From the NCBI GenBank assembly GCA_947497475.1, contig CANMGS010000002.1, forward strand, positions 62,001-126,000: 64,000 nucleotides of DNA, read 5' to 3'. Under the pieces are notes generated by a model. The model worked only from the letters and a program-made list of their open reading frames with translations. It did not search any database and was not told where the DNA came from. A program made the translations under genes and the position numbers. Positions 52,241 through 61,248 of this stretch are shown here, in pieces. Source of the stretch: an uncultured Amylibacter sp. (GTDB lineage: Bacteria; Pseudomonadota; Alphaproteobacteria; Rhodobacterales; Rhodobacteraceae). How positions within the stretch are numbered: position 1 is the first letter of the stretch; each line of letters starts with the position of its first letter.

Positions 52241-53122
52241 GGGATGAGTCCAATTCGGGTTCGGCTCTATATTCATCATCTCATATCTGAAAAGCTGCTT
52301 TTCATGTTCTGGTAAAACATCTGGGAAATCATTTGGTTTGAGCCACTTATAGCCAAAATGTTCGACTAAGCTGCGATCCAGTCTTTCGTTTATGAGCTCA
52401 ACTGTGCCATTTGTTAGGCGCTTCTTCCAAGATTCTTTGCGGCATTCATCTTGCATATCGCTCAAAGTTGCGTTGTTGTTCTTTGTGGAATTTTCAATTT
52501 TCGAAAGACCTGCGTTTGGTATACCGAATGCGTTTAAAATACGGCAAGTTTCAAGCTCTGGATGTAATATAAAACTTTCTAATTTTAAGAATTCAGGTGA
52601 CATACCAAAATGACTAGCCAATTCACTGAAATCTAAAAAAGAAACGATTTTAGTTGTCCATAAGTCTATAACAGATGGTAGTACAATTGCTACATTATCG
52701 CGGCGTTCAGTTAACCATGGGCGTGTGATGAAATTTGTAAAGCTTGGTGTCTTGGGGCCTTTAATATGGTGGGGTTTGCAAGCCGTGGATAATGCCCATG
52801 CATAGGGGTTTCGCACCATAAATACGACATCGATATTATGTTTAAGATATCCTATGTCCCAGATGGCGGCAGCATGTTTCCATGCGTAAATAGCTTCGTG
52901 GTCTATGCAATTTTCATCCCGTAGTGCATCGCGGTATAACTTCCGCCAATCATCCCTATAGAATTGATCAACAGCATCATTCAGGCGGATCCAATTATGA
53001 TCTCTTTTTTCAAGAGATTTTGGGCCTTGTTGTACATTTACATGACTGCATTTCCGCAACATTTGGGTAAATGCACGCGTACCCGTATTACGTTCCCCGA
53101 AAACTTTCACATACCTATTCAT
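52205..53122 (-). CDS. sulfotransferase-like protein
   Basis: VFGERNTGTRAFTQML PSB-loop-like start; VVFMVRNPYAWALS. Confidence 0.6.
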   Translation of the reverse strand: MNRYVKVFGERNTGTRAFTQMLRKCSHVNVQQGPKSLEKRDHNWIRLNDAVDQFYRDDWRKLYRDALRDENCIDHEAIYAWKHAAAIWDIGYLKHNIDVVFMVRNPYAWALSTACKPHHIKGPKTPSFTNFITRPWLTERRDNVAIVLPSVIDLWTTKIVSFLDFSELASHFGMSPEFLKLESFILHPELETCRILNAFGIPNAGLSKIENSTKNNNATLSDMQDECRKESWKKRLTNGTVELINERLDRSLVEHFGYKWLKPNDFPDVLPEHEKQLFRYEMMNIEPNPNWTHPLHRKACTAATA

Positions 53123-53258
53123 GTAATCCTCAATTTTATAACCTATTGGCTGATATTAAATTTCAGCATGGTTACTATTGGATTAATGGTGCTCAGGTTC
53201 TTGCATCTCATTGCTGCAAACATGTAGTATAACTATAAACACGAATAGGGCAGTCTTC

Positions 53259-54041
53259 ATGAAAATCGCATCGTTTAACATCAATGGCATCAAAGCGCGT
53301 TTGCCTGCTCTTTTGCAATGGTTAGAAGAAGCCAAACCTGATGTAGCTTTATTACAAGAAATCAAATCTGTGGACGAGAATTTTCCACGCGAACCGATCG
53401 AAGACTTAGGGTATCAAGTAGAAACGCATGGAATGAAAAGCTTCAACGGTGTTGCGATCCTATCAAAGCTTCCGTTGGAAGATATCACACGTGGTTTGCC
53501 AGGTGATGAAGATGATATTCAGGCACGTTGGATAGAAGCGACCATTATAGGCGATAAACAAGCGGTGCGTGTATGCGGATTATATTTACCAAATGGCAAC
53601 CCAACACCTGGCCCAAAATACGATTACAAACTGTCATGGATGAAACGCCAATATGCACGGGCCCAAGAGTTGATGGCTCTGGAAGAACCATTTCTGATGG
53701 CTGGGGATTATAATGTTATCCCGCAGGTTGAGGATTGTTGGGATACAAAACCTTGGCTGGAGGACGCTTTGTATTTGCCAGAAACGCGTGAAGCATATCG
53801 CAAGCTAATGAACCTAGGTTTTACAGAAGCATTTCGAACGCGTAATCAAGCACCCATGAATTATACGTTCTGGGATTACCAAGCAGGAGCTTGGAATAAG
53901 AATAACGGTATTCGGATCGACCACTTTTTGCTGTCACCGCAATGTACGGATTTATTACAAGATTGCAAGATTGATCGTGACACGCGCGGGCGTGAAAAAC
54001 CGTCTGATCATGTGCCGATCTGGGTCGAATTAGACGCCTGA
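53259..54041 (+). CDS. xth: exodeoxyribonuclease III
   Basis: MKIASFNINGIKARLPALLQWLEEAKPDVALLQE; DHVPIWVEL. Confidence 0.96.
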   Translation: MKIASFNINGIKARLPALLQWLEEAKPDVALLQEIKSVDENFPREPIEDLGYQVETHGMKSFNGVAILSKLPLEDITRGLPGDEDDIQARWIEATIIGDKQAVRVCGLYLPNGNPTPGPKYDYKLSWMKRQYARAQELMALEEPFLMAGDYNVIPQVEDCWDTKPWLEDALYLPETREAYRKLMNLGFTEAFRTRNQAPMNYTFWDYQAGAWNKNNGIRIDHFLLSPQCTDLLQDCKIDRDTRGREKPSDHVPIWVELDA

Positions 54042-55190
54042 TTTCGTAACATCGTAATCGTAAATCCAATCATAGTGCCGTGCCATGATTTGTGGGGCTA
54101 GGCGCGATGTAATTTGCATACCTGTATGTAGTATCTTGCGCTTTATTGGATTGGCTTCGTGATATATTCGCCCGGATTTTAGAGCTGTTTCTTGGACTTT
54201 AGTTGCACGTGGTTTGCGTATCGCTTCATAGGCTTGTAAGGCCTGTGATATATCCGCTTTTTTAACAAGCTGATCTGCCAAAACCCACGCATCTTCAATC
54301 GCCATACAGGCGCCTTGAGCAATAAAAGGTACCATCGGATGGGCGCTGTCACCCAGTAGAACGATACGATCATTCGCCCATGTTTCTAAAGGTGGGTGGG
54401 CAAACAATCCCCATGCTATAGGTGCGTCTATTTTTTGTAATAAAGTGCTTACAGGGGCAGCCCAACCCTTAAAAAGAGTGCAAAGTTGTTTTGGATCACC
54501 CAAATGGTTCCAACCTTCTTCAACCCATTCAGCACGTTCTTCAACCGCTACAATATTGACCTGTTGCCCACCGCGCAGGGGATATACAACAACATGTTTG
54601 TGAGGGCCCATAAAGACATGGGTTTTATTTTGGAATTGGGTACTTTCTGAATCAGCATCTACAATTGCTCGCCATGCGACTTGGCCTGTAAATGCGGGTG
54701 TCTGACTTTTGAAATGTGTATTTCTGATTAGGGATTTAATGCCATCTGCACCGACAATGAGATCATATTTTTGACCAAGGATTTGGCCATTTGGTTTTGT
54801 ATCGCTAATCATTTGCCCACAGCGAATATCAATACCTGCTTTTGTGGCGGCGGACCAAAGAGCATCTATCAAGTCAGCGCGGTGAAATTGCAAAAAGGGG
54901 CTGTCTGGTGATGTATTCAATTCCACGGTAGAGACAACATTACCTTTCTTATAATCACACAGGTGAACAGCGCTGGGTGTATTATGAGGCCAATCAAGTG
55001 GGGATAATCCCATATCTGTCAAAGCACGGATTGCGTTGGTGCTGATCTGAATACCCGCACCTACTTCTGCAATTTTTTCTGCTTGTTCAAACACAGTCAC
55101 CTTCGCGCCATGGCGTTTCAAAGCGATCGCGGCTGTTAAACCACCGACCCCTGCGCCAATGATTGCGATGTTAATATGTTTGAGCGGCAT
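54030..55190 (-). CDS. FAD-dependent monooxygenase (salicylate hydroxylase-like)
   Basis: INIAIIGAGVGGLTAAIALKRHGAKVTVFEQ; RIVLLGDSAHPMVPFIAQGACMAIEDA. Confidence 0.93.
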   Translation of the reverse strand: MPLKHINIAIIGAGVGGLTAAIALKRHGAKVTVFEQAEKIAEVGAGIQISTNAIRALTDMGLSPLDWPHNTPSAVHLCDYKKGNVVSTVELNTSPDSPFLQFHRADLIDALWSAATKAGIDIRCGQMISDTKPNGQILGQKYDLIVGADGIKSLIRNTHFKSQTPAFTGQVAWRAIVDADSESTQFQNKTHVFMGPHKHVVVYPLRGGQQVNIVAVEERAEWVEEGWNHLGDPKQLCTLFKGWAAPVSTLLQKIDAPIAWGLFAHPPLETWANDRIVLLGDSAHPMVPFIAQGACMAIEDAWVLADQLVKKADISQALQAYEAIRKPRATKVQETALKSGRIYHEANPIKRKILHTGMQITSRLAPQIMARHYDWIYDYDVTKSGV

Positions 55191-55206
55191 TGTAGGCCCT
55201 TGTGAT

Positions 55207-55240
55207 ACAAAAACACCGAAGACTATTCAGTCCTCGGTGT
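55207..55240 (-). terminator. Rho-independent terminator after dksA
   Basis: Minus strand ACACCGAgGACT-GAAT-AGTCtTCGGTGT followed by TTTTG. Confidence 0.8.
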
Positions 55241-55268
55241 CAAAACTTTAACAGGTCAGTACGGGCGA

Positions 55269-55703
55269 TCAATCGTCGCGGTGTACTTTTTCCTTACGCT
55301 CATGGCGCTCTTGTGCTTCCAAAGACATTGTTGCGATCGGACGTGCATCCAAACGTTTCAATGAGATTGGCTCACCTGTTTCTGAACAGTAGCCAAATTC
55401 ACCTTCATCGATACGGCGCAATGCTTGATCAATCTTGGCAACCAATTTGCGCTGGCGATCGCGTGTACGCAATTCCAATGCACGATCAGTTTCTTCAGAT
55501 GCACGGTCAGCAACATCAGGAATGTTACGTGCGCCTTCTTGCATGCCTTCGATTGTATCGCGTGTGTCTTCTAGTAAGTCTGCTTTCCAATCCGTCAATT
55601 TACGGCGGAAATATTCAGTTTGACGATCATTCATAAACGGTTCGTCATCGGCTGGACGGTAGTCTGCATCCAGAATAACTTCTGATTTCATTGTTACACC
55701 CAT
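55269..55703 (-). CDS. dksA: RNA polymerase-binding protein DksA (single-Cys variant)
   Basis: MNDRQTEYFRRKLTDWKADLLEDTRDTIEGMQE; RIDEGEFGYCSETGEPISLKRLDARP. Confidence 0.94.
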   Translation of the reverse strand: MGVTMKSEVILDADYRPADDEPFMNDRQTEYFRRKLTDWKADLLEDTRDTIEGMQEGARNIPDVADRASEETDRALELRTRDRQRKLVAKIDQALRRIDEGEFGYCSETGEPISLKRLDARPIATMSLEAQERHERKEKVHRDD

Positions 55704-55848
55704 TATAGTCATCCTCACCTTGGCGAGTCTTGCCAATTTGATGCTTCGATATAGAAATATCACAAGGTTGTCACCCCAAAGATGTACGACCTTGCGGCAT
55801 CGTGAAAACGCGCATAGTCTATGGAAAACCAAGGGTTTAAGGGGCAAA

Positions 55849-56688
55849 ATGAAGTTTACTGGCACAAAAAATTATGTTTCGACGGAGGATTTAACCATCG
55901 CTGTGAATGCATCCATCGCATTAGAACGCCCTCTGATTGTAAAAGGTGAACCTGGAACAGGTAAAACAGAGCTGGCACGTCAAGTGGCTGATGCCCTAAA
56001 TTTACCAATGATTGAGTGGAATATTAAATCTACGACCAAGGCACAACAAGGGCTTTATGAATATGATGCAGTATCGCGTTTGCGCGATAGCCAATTGGGT
56101 GATGAGCGTGTTCACGATGTGTCTAATTATATTAAAAAAGGTAAACTTTGGCAGGCTTTTGAAGCAGAAGAACGTCTTGTCCTGCTGATTGACGAAATCG
56201 ATAAGGCTGATATCGAATTTCCGAATGATTTGCTGCAAGAATTAGATCAGATGCAATTCCATGTTTATGAAACAGGGGAAACTGTCAAAGCAAAGAATCG
56301 CCCGATTGTCATAATCACATCCAATAATGAAAAAGAACTGCCTGACGCATTTTTGCGCCGTTGTTTTTTCCATTATATCCGATTCCCTGATATGGAAACG
56401 ATGCAACAGATCGTTGATGTACACTTTCCAAACATAAAGCAGGATTTAGTGGCAGAGGCTTTAACGCAGTTCTTTGAAATTCGCGAAACGGCTGGTCTTA
56501 AAAAGAAGCCATCGACATCTGAGGTGCTGGATTGGTTAAAGTTATTACTGGTCGAGGATTTGAACGCGACTGATATGCGCCGTGATAGCAAAGATGCGTT
56601 ACCAAAGTTACATGGTGCTTTATTAAAGAATGAACAAGATATTCATTTGTTCGAACGTTTGGCATTTTTGGCGCGAGGAGAACGGTAA
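55849..56688 (+). CDS. MoxR-type AAA+ ATPase
   Basis: VKGEPGTGKTELARQVADALN; VLLIDEIDKADIEFPNDLL; start trimmed to MKFTGTKNYV. Confidence 0.94.
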   Translation: MKFTGTKNYVSTEDLTIAVNASIALERPLIVKGEPGTGKTELARQVADALNLPMIEWNIKSTTKAQQGLYEYDAVSRLRDSQLGDERVHDVSNYIKKGKLWQAFEAEERLVLLIDEIDKADIEFPNDLLQELDQMQFHVYETGETVKAKNRPIVIITSNNEKELPDAFLRRCFFHYIRFPDMETMQQIVDVHFPNIKQDLVAEALTQFFEIRETAGLKKKPSTSEVLDWLKLLLVEDLNATDMRRDSKDALPKLHGALLKNEQDIHLFERLAFLARGER

Positions 56689-56690
56689 TA

Positions 56691-57122
56691 ATGAACATTA
56701 GGCTAGTAGAGGCAGGTGACAAAGTAGATTGGTTCGCGCTTTGGGGAGCGTATCTGACTTTTTATGAAACATCGCGCTCTACAGAGGTTTATGAAAAAAC
56801 ATGGGAACGTATCATCGATCCAAACGAATCTATGTATGCCGCTTTGGCTTTTCACGAAGGTAAAGCTGTTGGGTTGGTGAATTTTCTCTATCATAAGTCT
56901 TTTTGGGATATCGAAGAACGTATCTATCTGAATGACTTATACGTAAATTCAACCTATAGGGGTTTATCGATAGGTAAAAATCTTATTAAAGTTGTAGAAA
57001 AGCACGGTTCTGACCATAATGTTGCCTCAGTTTATTGGTTAACCTCTACCGAGAACGCGCAGGCGCAAGTTTTGTATGATAAAGTGGCCACGCGGACGTC
57101 GTTTATTAAGTATCAAGTGTAA
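56691..57122 (+). CDS. GNAT-family N-acetyltransferase
   Basis: IRLVEAGDKVDWFALWGAYL; LNDLYVNSTYRGLSIGKNLI. Confidence 0.88.
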   Translation: MNIRLVEAGDKVDWFALWGAYLTFYETSRSTEVYEKTWERIIDPNESMYAALAFHEGKAVGLVNFLYHKSFWDIEERIYLNDLYVNSTYRGLSIGKNLIKVVEKHGSDHNVASVYWLTSTENAQAQVLYDKVATRTSFIKYQV

Positions 57123-57133
57123 GTGTAGCCAGT

Positions 57134-58507
57134 ATGAAACGTTTTTTACTATCAATATCTCTTTTTGCATTAATGGGGTGCGGTAGCACGCCTCCTGAAG
57201 AAGTTAGCCGAAATTCAATAGATTTAATTTCCGCTGTCACTATGCGGAGTTTCCCAAATCAATCACACGACAGCAGTATTTATAAGTCGAATATTGATAT
57301 TGCAGAAGAATTCTTAGATCTAAGCTTTGCCTTGGAAAGTGGACAGAAGTTACCACAATTTACAAAGTTTTCGGGCCCAATTTCGATTACTGTGAATGGT
57401 TCTGCGCCAAACTATGTAATTCGTGATTTAGACCTCCTTATTGCACGTCTAAGAACAGAAGCGGGTATTGATGTAAGTCGTGTGACTGAACAAACAGCTA
57501 ATATCAACATTGAGACTTTACCTAAAAAACAATTACAGAAGGCTATTCCTACTGCTGCATGCTTTGTTGTGCCCAATGTTTCAAGTTGGTCTGAATATCG
57601 CCGCAAAAGATTTAAAAGTTCATTGGATTGGACAAAATTAACAGAGCGCAAACAAGTTACTGTATTCATGCCAAATGATGTTTCTCCACAAGAAGCACGT
57701 GATTGCCTGCATGAAGAAATTGCACAGTCATTAGGACCAGTGAATGATCTGTACAGATTGTCGGATAGTGTATTTAACGATGATAATTATCATATCACAT
57801 TAACGCCTTATGATATGTTGATTTTGCGCGCTTATTATTCTCCAGAATTACAAAACGGTATGAGAAAAGAGCAAGTTTCTAGTATTTTGCCAGAGCTATT
57901 GGCACTCCTTAATCCTATCGGTGAAACATTGCCTCCAATGAGATTGGCGAAAACCAGCAAGAAATGGGTCAAGGCTATCGAAACTGCGCTTGGCCCAAAA
58001 ACAAGCTCAGAAAAGCGCAGAGGAGCGGCCTTCGATGCCGTTAAGATTGCAATCGAAAATGATTATAAAGATCATCGCCTTGGGTTTGCATATTTTGCAC
58101 GTGGGCAGGTATCTTTGGTAAAAGACCCAAAAACTGCAGCAAGTGATTTTGTACGTGCCTATGCAATCTTTAAAACATTGTTTGGCACTACAGATATTCA
58201 TACAGCACGAGCATCCGTACAAATGGCATCAATATCAATGTCCACAGGTCGCTTTGATACGGCTTTAACGTTAATCAACGACTCACTGCCGGTTGCGGAA
58301 AAGTCACAAAATGGTACATTATTATTTAAGCTTTTAGCGATGAAAGCCGAAGTTTATGAAGGGTTGGGACGTTTTGCCGATGCAAAAACGATTAGAACCG
58401 AAGCAATTAGCTGGGCGCGCTATGGCCTTGCATCCAATTCGGATATATCTAAGCACCTAGAGATGGTCGCATTATTGCGACCAAGGGTGTCCACGAAAGG
58501 CTTCTAA
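57134..58507 (+). CDS. DUF2927-like lipoprotein with C-terminal TPR-like region
   Basis: Lipobox LFALMGC; EARDCLHEEIAQSLGPVNDLYRLSDSVFNDDNYHITLTPYDMLILRAYYSPEL; helical repeats at C-terminus. Confidence 0.65.
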   Translation: MKRFLLSISLFALMGCGSTPPEEVSRNSIDLISAVTMRSFPNQSHDSSIYKSNIDIAEEFLDLSFALESGQKLPQFTKFSGPISITVNGSAPNYVIRDLDLLIARLRTEAGIDVSRVTEQTANINIETLPKKQLQKAIPTAACFVVPNVSSWSEYRRKRFKSSLDWTKLTERKQVTVFMPNDVSPQEARDCLHEEIAQSLGPVNDLYRLSDSVFNDDNYHITLTPYDMLILRAYYSPELQNGMRKEQVSSILPELLALLNPIGETLPPMRLAKTSKKWVKAIETALGPKTSSEKRRGAAFDAVKIAIENDYKDHRLGFAYFARGQVSLVKDPKTAASDFVRAYAIFKTLFGTTDIHTARASVQMASISMSTGRFDTALTLINDSLPVAEKSQNGTLLFKLLAMKAEVYEGLGRFADAKTIRTEAISWARYGLASNSDISKHLEMVALLRPRVSTKGF

Positions 58508-58508
58508 T

Positions 58509-58679
58509 ATGATTATGGTACCAGCGTTTTTCCTCGGTCTTTTGATCGGTGCATTTCGTGCTTATCGAAAACAAGGATCCACGTTAGATATGCTGCAATA
58601 TGGGTTTGCTCATGGTATCGCATTTTTCATATTAGGCATGTTTTTATCCGTTGTTTTTGATTGGCAGGGGTGGGTTTAA
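58509..58679 (+). CDS. small predicted membrane protein (56 aa)
   Basis: MIMVPAFFLGLLIGAFRAYRKQGSTLDMLQYGFAHGIAFFILGMFLSVVFDWQGWV; fits precisely between neighbours (1 and 3 nt gaps). Confidence 0.75.
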   Translation: MIMVPAFFLGLLIGAFRAYRKQGSTLDMLQYGFAHGIAFFILGMFLSVVFDWQGWV

Positions 58680-58682
58680 TCC

Positions 58683-59867
58683 ATGCTGCTACCTCTCTTC
58701 GCTAATTTAAAAGAAGCGAAGATACCCGTATCTTTACGTGAATATCTCACACTTCTAGAAGCAATGCAGGCTGGTTTAACAGCCTATGATATTGACCAAT
58801 TCTATTTTCTTGCGCGAACATGTTTGATTAAAGATGAAAGAAATCTTGATAAGTTTGATTTGGCTTTTTCAAAAACATTCCAAGGTTTAGAGAATATCAC
58901 ATTCGAAGATGTGATGAATAAGGTTGATGTCCCAGAGGAATGGATACGCAAGCTTGCAGAAAAACACCTAAGCAAAGATGAAATGTCAGAAATCGAATCT
59001 TTGGGTGGTTTTGATAAACTAATGGAAACGTTGAAAAAACGTTTAGAGGAGCAGGAAAAACGTCACCAAGGCGGTAGCAAATGGATTGGGACTGCTGGCA
59101 CATCTCCTTTTGGTGCCTATGGTTATAACCCAGAAGGTATTCGTATTGGTCAAAATGAGAGTCGTCACCAAAAGGCTGTGAAAGTTTGGGATAAACGCGA
59201 GTTTCGCAATTTGGATGATGATGTTGAACTCGGGACCCGTAATATTAAAGTTGCATTAAAACGCCTGCGGCGCTGGGCGCGCGATGGAGCGGATGAAGAA
59301 TTGGATATGTCGGGGACGATCCAAGCTACAGCTGAAAACGGATATTTGGATGTAAAAACCCGCCCTGAGCGGCGCAATGCTGTTAAGGTTCTAATGTTCT
59401 TCGATATAGGCGGCTCTATGGATCCATATATCAAAGTGATCGAAGAGTTGTTTTCTGCTGCGCGTACAGAGTTCAAACATTTGGAATACTACTATTTCCA
59501 TAATTGCCTATATGAAGGTGTTTGGAAAGATAACAAGCGCCGTTGGACAGAACAGATTTCAACGCACGATATATTGCGTACTTATGGCAAAGACTACAAA
59601 TGTATCTTTGTAGGTGATGCTAGCATGTCGCCATATGAAATTGCCTATGTCGGTGGTGCGAATGAACACTATAATGCCGAAGCAGGGCAGGTTTGGTTGC
59701 AACGCGCCCGCGAACAATGGCCAGATCATATTTGGATAAATCCCGTACGCGAAAATGCTTGGGAATATACGCATTCTATTCAAATGATCCGTCAGATTTT
59801 TGAAGGTAGAATGTTCGGTATGACGCTTAAGGGTATTGAGGCGGCTATGAAAGAGTTGGGGCGCTAA
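58683..59867 (+). CDS. VWA domain-containing (CoxE-like) protein
   Basis: VKVLMFFDIGGSMDPYIKVIEELFSAARTEFKHLEYYYFHNCLYEGVW. Confidence 0.92.
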   Translation: MLLPLFANLKEAKIPVSLREYLTLLEAMQAGLTAYDIDQFYFLARTCLIKDERNLDKFDLAFSKTFQGLENITFEDVMNKVDVPEEWIRKLAEKHLSKDEMSEIESLGGFDKLMETLKKRLEEQEKRHQGGSKWIGTAGTSPFGAYGYNPEGIRIGQNESRHQKAVKVWDKREFRNLDDDVELGTRNIKVALKRLRRWARDGADEELDMSGTIQATAENGYLDVKTRPERRNAVKVLMFFDIGGSMDPYIKVIEELFSAARTEFKHLEYYYFHNCLYEGVWKDNKRRWTEQISTHDILRTYGKDYKCIFVGDASMSPYEIAYVGGANEHYNAEAGQVWLQRAREQWPDHIWINPVRENAWEYTHSIQMIRQIFEGRMFGMTLKGIEAAMKELGR

Positions 59868-59917
59868 CAGCCAGCGTATTCTTGACAGATGTACTATGAT
59901 GCTGGCAGCATCGTCAT

Positions 59918-60457
59918 ATGAAATGTTTATTTATTCCGATACTTTTCTTTGCTCATGCATCATATGCTTGTTCAGATGTGCCTGATCGCAATACGGAACG
60001 TATGAAGCTATTGGAAAATCTGCAGTTGGCAGAGACTTTCAGTTCAAGTCAAAGCGCTGTTGCAGGTATGTGGCAGTTTTGGCAATCAGCGCCTGATACC
60101 GTTGCTCAAGAGCTGTTGGATACAGGGTTATCACATTTACGCGTTTCTGATTTTATTGCAGCAGAGACAACATTCCTACGTTTGGTGAAATACTGTCCTG
60201 ATTATGCAGAAGGGCACAATCAATTGGCTTTTGCCTATTTCTTACAAGAAAAGCTGGAAGCATCATCTGATAGTCTAGATCGTACACTCGAGCTTGAGCC
60301 ACACCATTTTGGTGCCTTAGAAGGCAAAGGATTGATCTTTATAAAGCAAGGTCGCGAAGATATTGCACAAATCTTTTTGCGCCGTGCCTTAAAAGTAAAT
60401 CCATGGATGCAGTTGAATGGTTTAATCAAACCACAAAAAGGCCAAGGCGAATTATAA
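59918..60457 (+). CDS. secreted tetratricopeptide-repeat protein
   Basis: Signal peptide MKCLFIPILFFAHASYA; TPR-like repeats (AEGHNQLAFAYFLQEKLEAS...ALEGKGLIFIKQGR). Confidence 0.75.
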   Translation: MKCLFIPILFFAHASYACSDVPDRNTERMKLLENLQLAETFSSSQSAVAGMWQFWQSAPDTVAQELLDTGLSHLRVSDFIAAETTFLRLVKYCPDYAEGHNQLAFAYFLQEKLEASSDSLDRTLELEPHHFGALEGKGLIFIKQGREDIAQIFLRRALKVNPWMQLNGLIKPQKGQGEL

Positions 60458-60500
60458 GAAGTGACTTGCTAACTACGCCAATCATACCCATATCAAGACC

Positions 60501-61181
60501 ATGTTGAAGTTCGCCCCAATATTGCTTGCAATTATTTATGCACTGGTCATGTACCGCCTGTCATCTTGGCGACTGAAATCAGAGCTGGATGAAAAATCAA
60601 CAATGCTCGTTGACCCTAAGCTACAACCTATGTTGCTCCAAATGGCCGAAGCTTTGGACTTAGAAAAAATTAAAGTGCATGTATATGAAATTGAGCCTGT
60701 GAATGGCTTAGCTGCTCCTGACGGCAGAATTTTCATTACGCGTGGATTTATTGATAAATACCGGTCGGGCGATGTAACAGAGGCAGAAATCGCCAGTGTG
60801 ATTGCGCATGAATTGGGACATGTCGCGCTTGGACACTCGCGTAGACGTATGATCGATTTTTCAGGCCAGAATGCTATCCGTGTTGCATTAAGTATGATTT
60901 TATCTCGCTTCTTACCTGGTATTGGCGTCTATATTGCAAATATGTTGACGACCTTGCTTGCTGCACGTCTTTCGCGATCTGATGAATACGAAGCAGATGC
61001 GTATGCAGCCGCACTGCTTACCAAAGCGGGTATCGGAACTGAGCCACAAAAAAGTTTGTTTACTAAATTAGAAGCACTTGTTGGTGCTTCGGGACAACCA
61101 TTGGCATGGTTAATGAGCCATCCTAAAACATCTGACAGGATTGAGGCCATCGAAAAACTTGAGGATCGTTGGGCTGTTTAG
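60501..61181 (+). CDS. M48 family metallopeptidase
   Basis: VIAHELGHVALGHSRRRM; DEYEADAYAAALLTKAG. Confidence 0.92.
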   Translation: MLKFAPILLAIIYALVMYRLSSWRLKSELDEKSTMLVDPKLQPMLLQMAEALDLEKIKVHVYEIEPVNGLAAPDGRIFITRGFIDKYRSGDVTEAEIASVIAHELGHVALGHSRRRMIDFSGQNAIRVALSMILSRFLPGIGVYIANMLTTLLAARLSRSDEYEADAYAAALLTKAGIGTEPQKSLFTKLEALVGASGQPLAWLMSHPKTSDRIEAIEKLEDRWAV

Positions 61182-61248
61182 CTAAATTTTCACAAGTTTT
61201 TAATTCTCTAATTCTATAGCTAAGTTGCAATAGAAGAGGGGATGTAGA

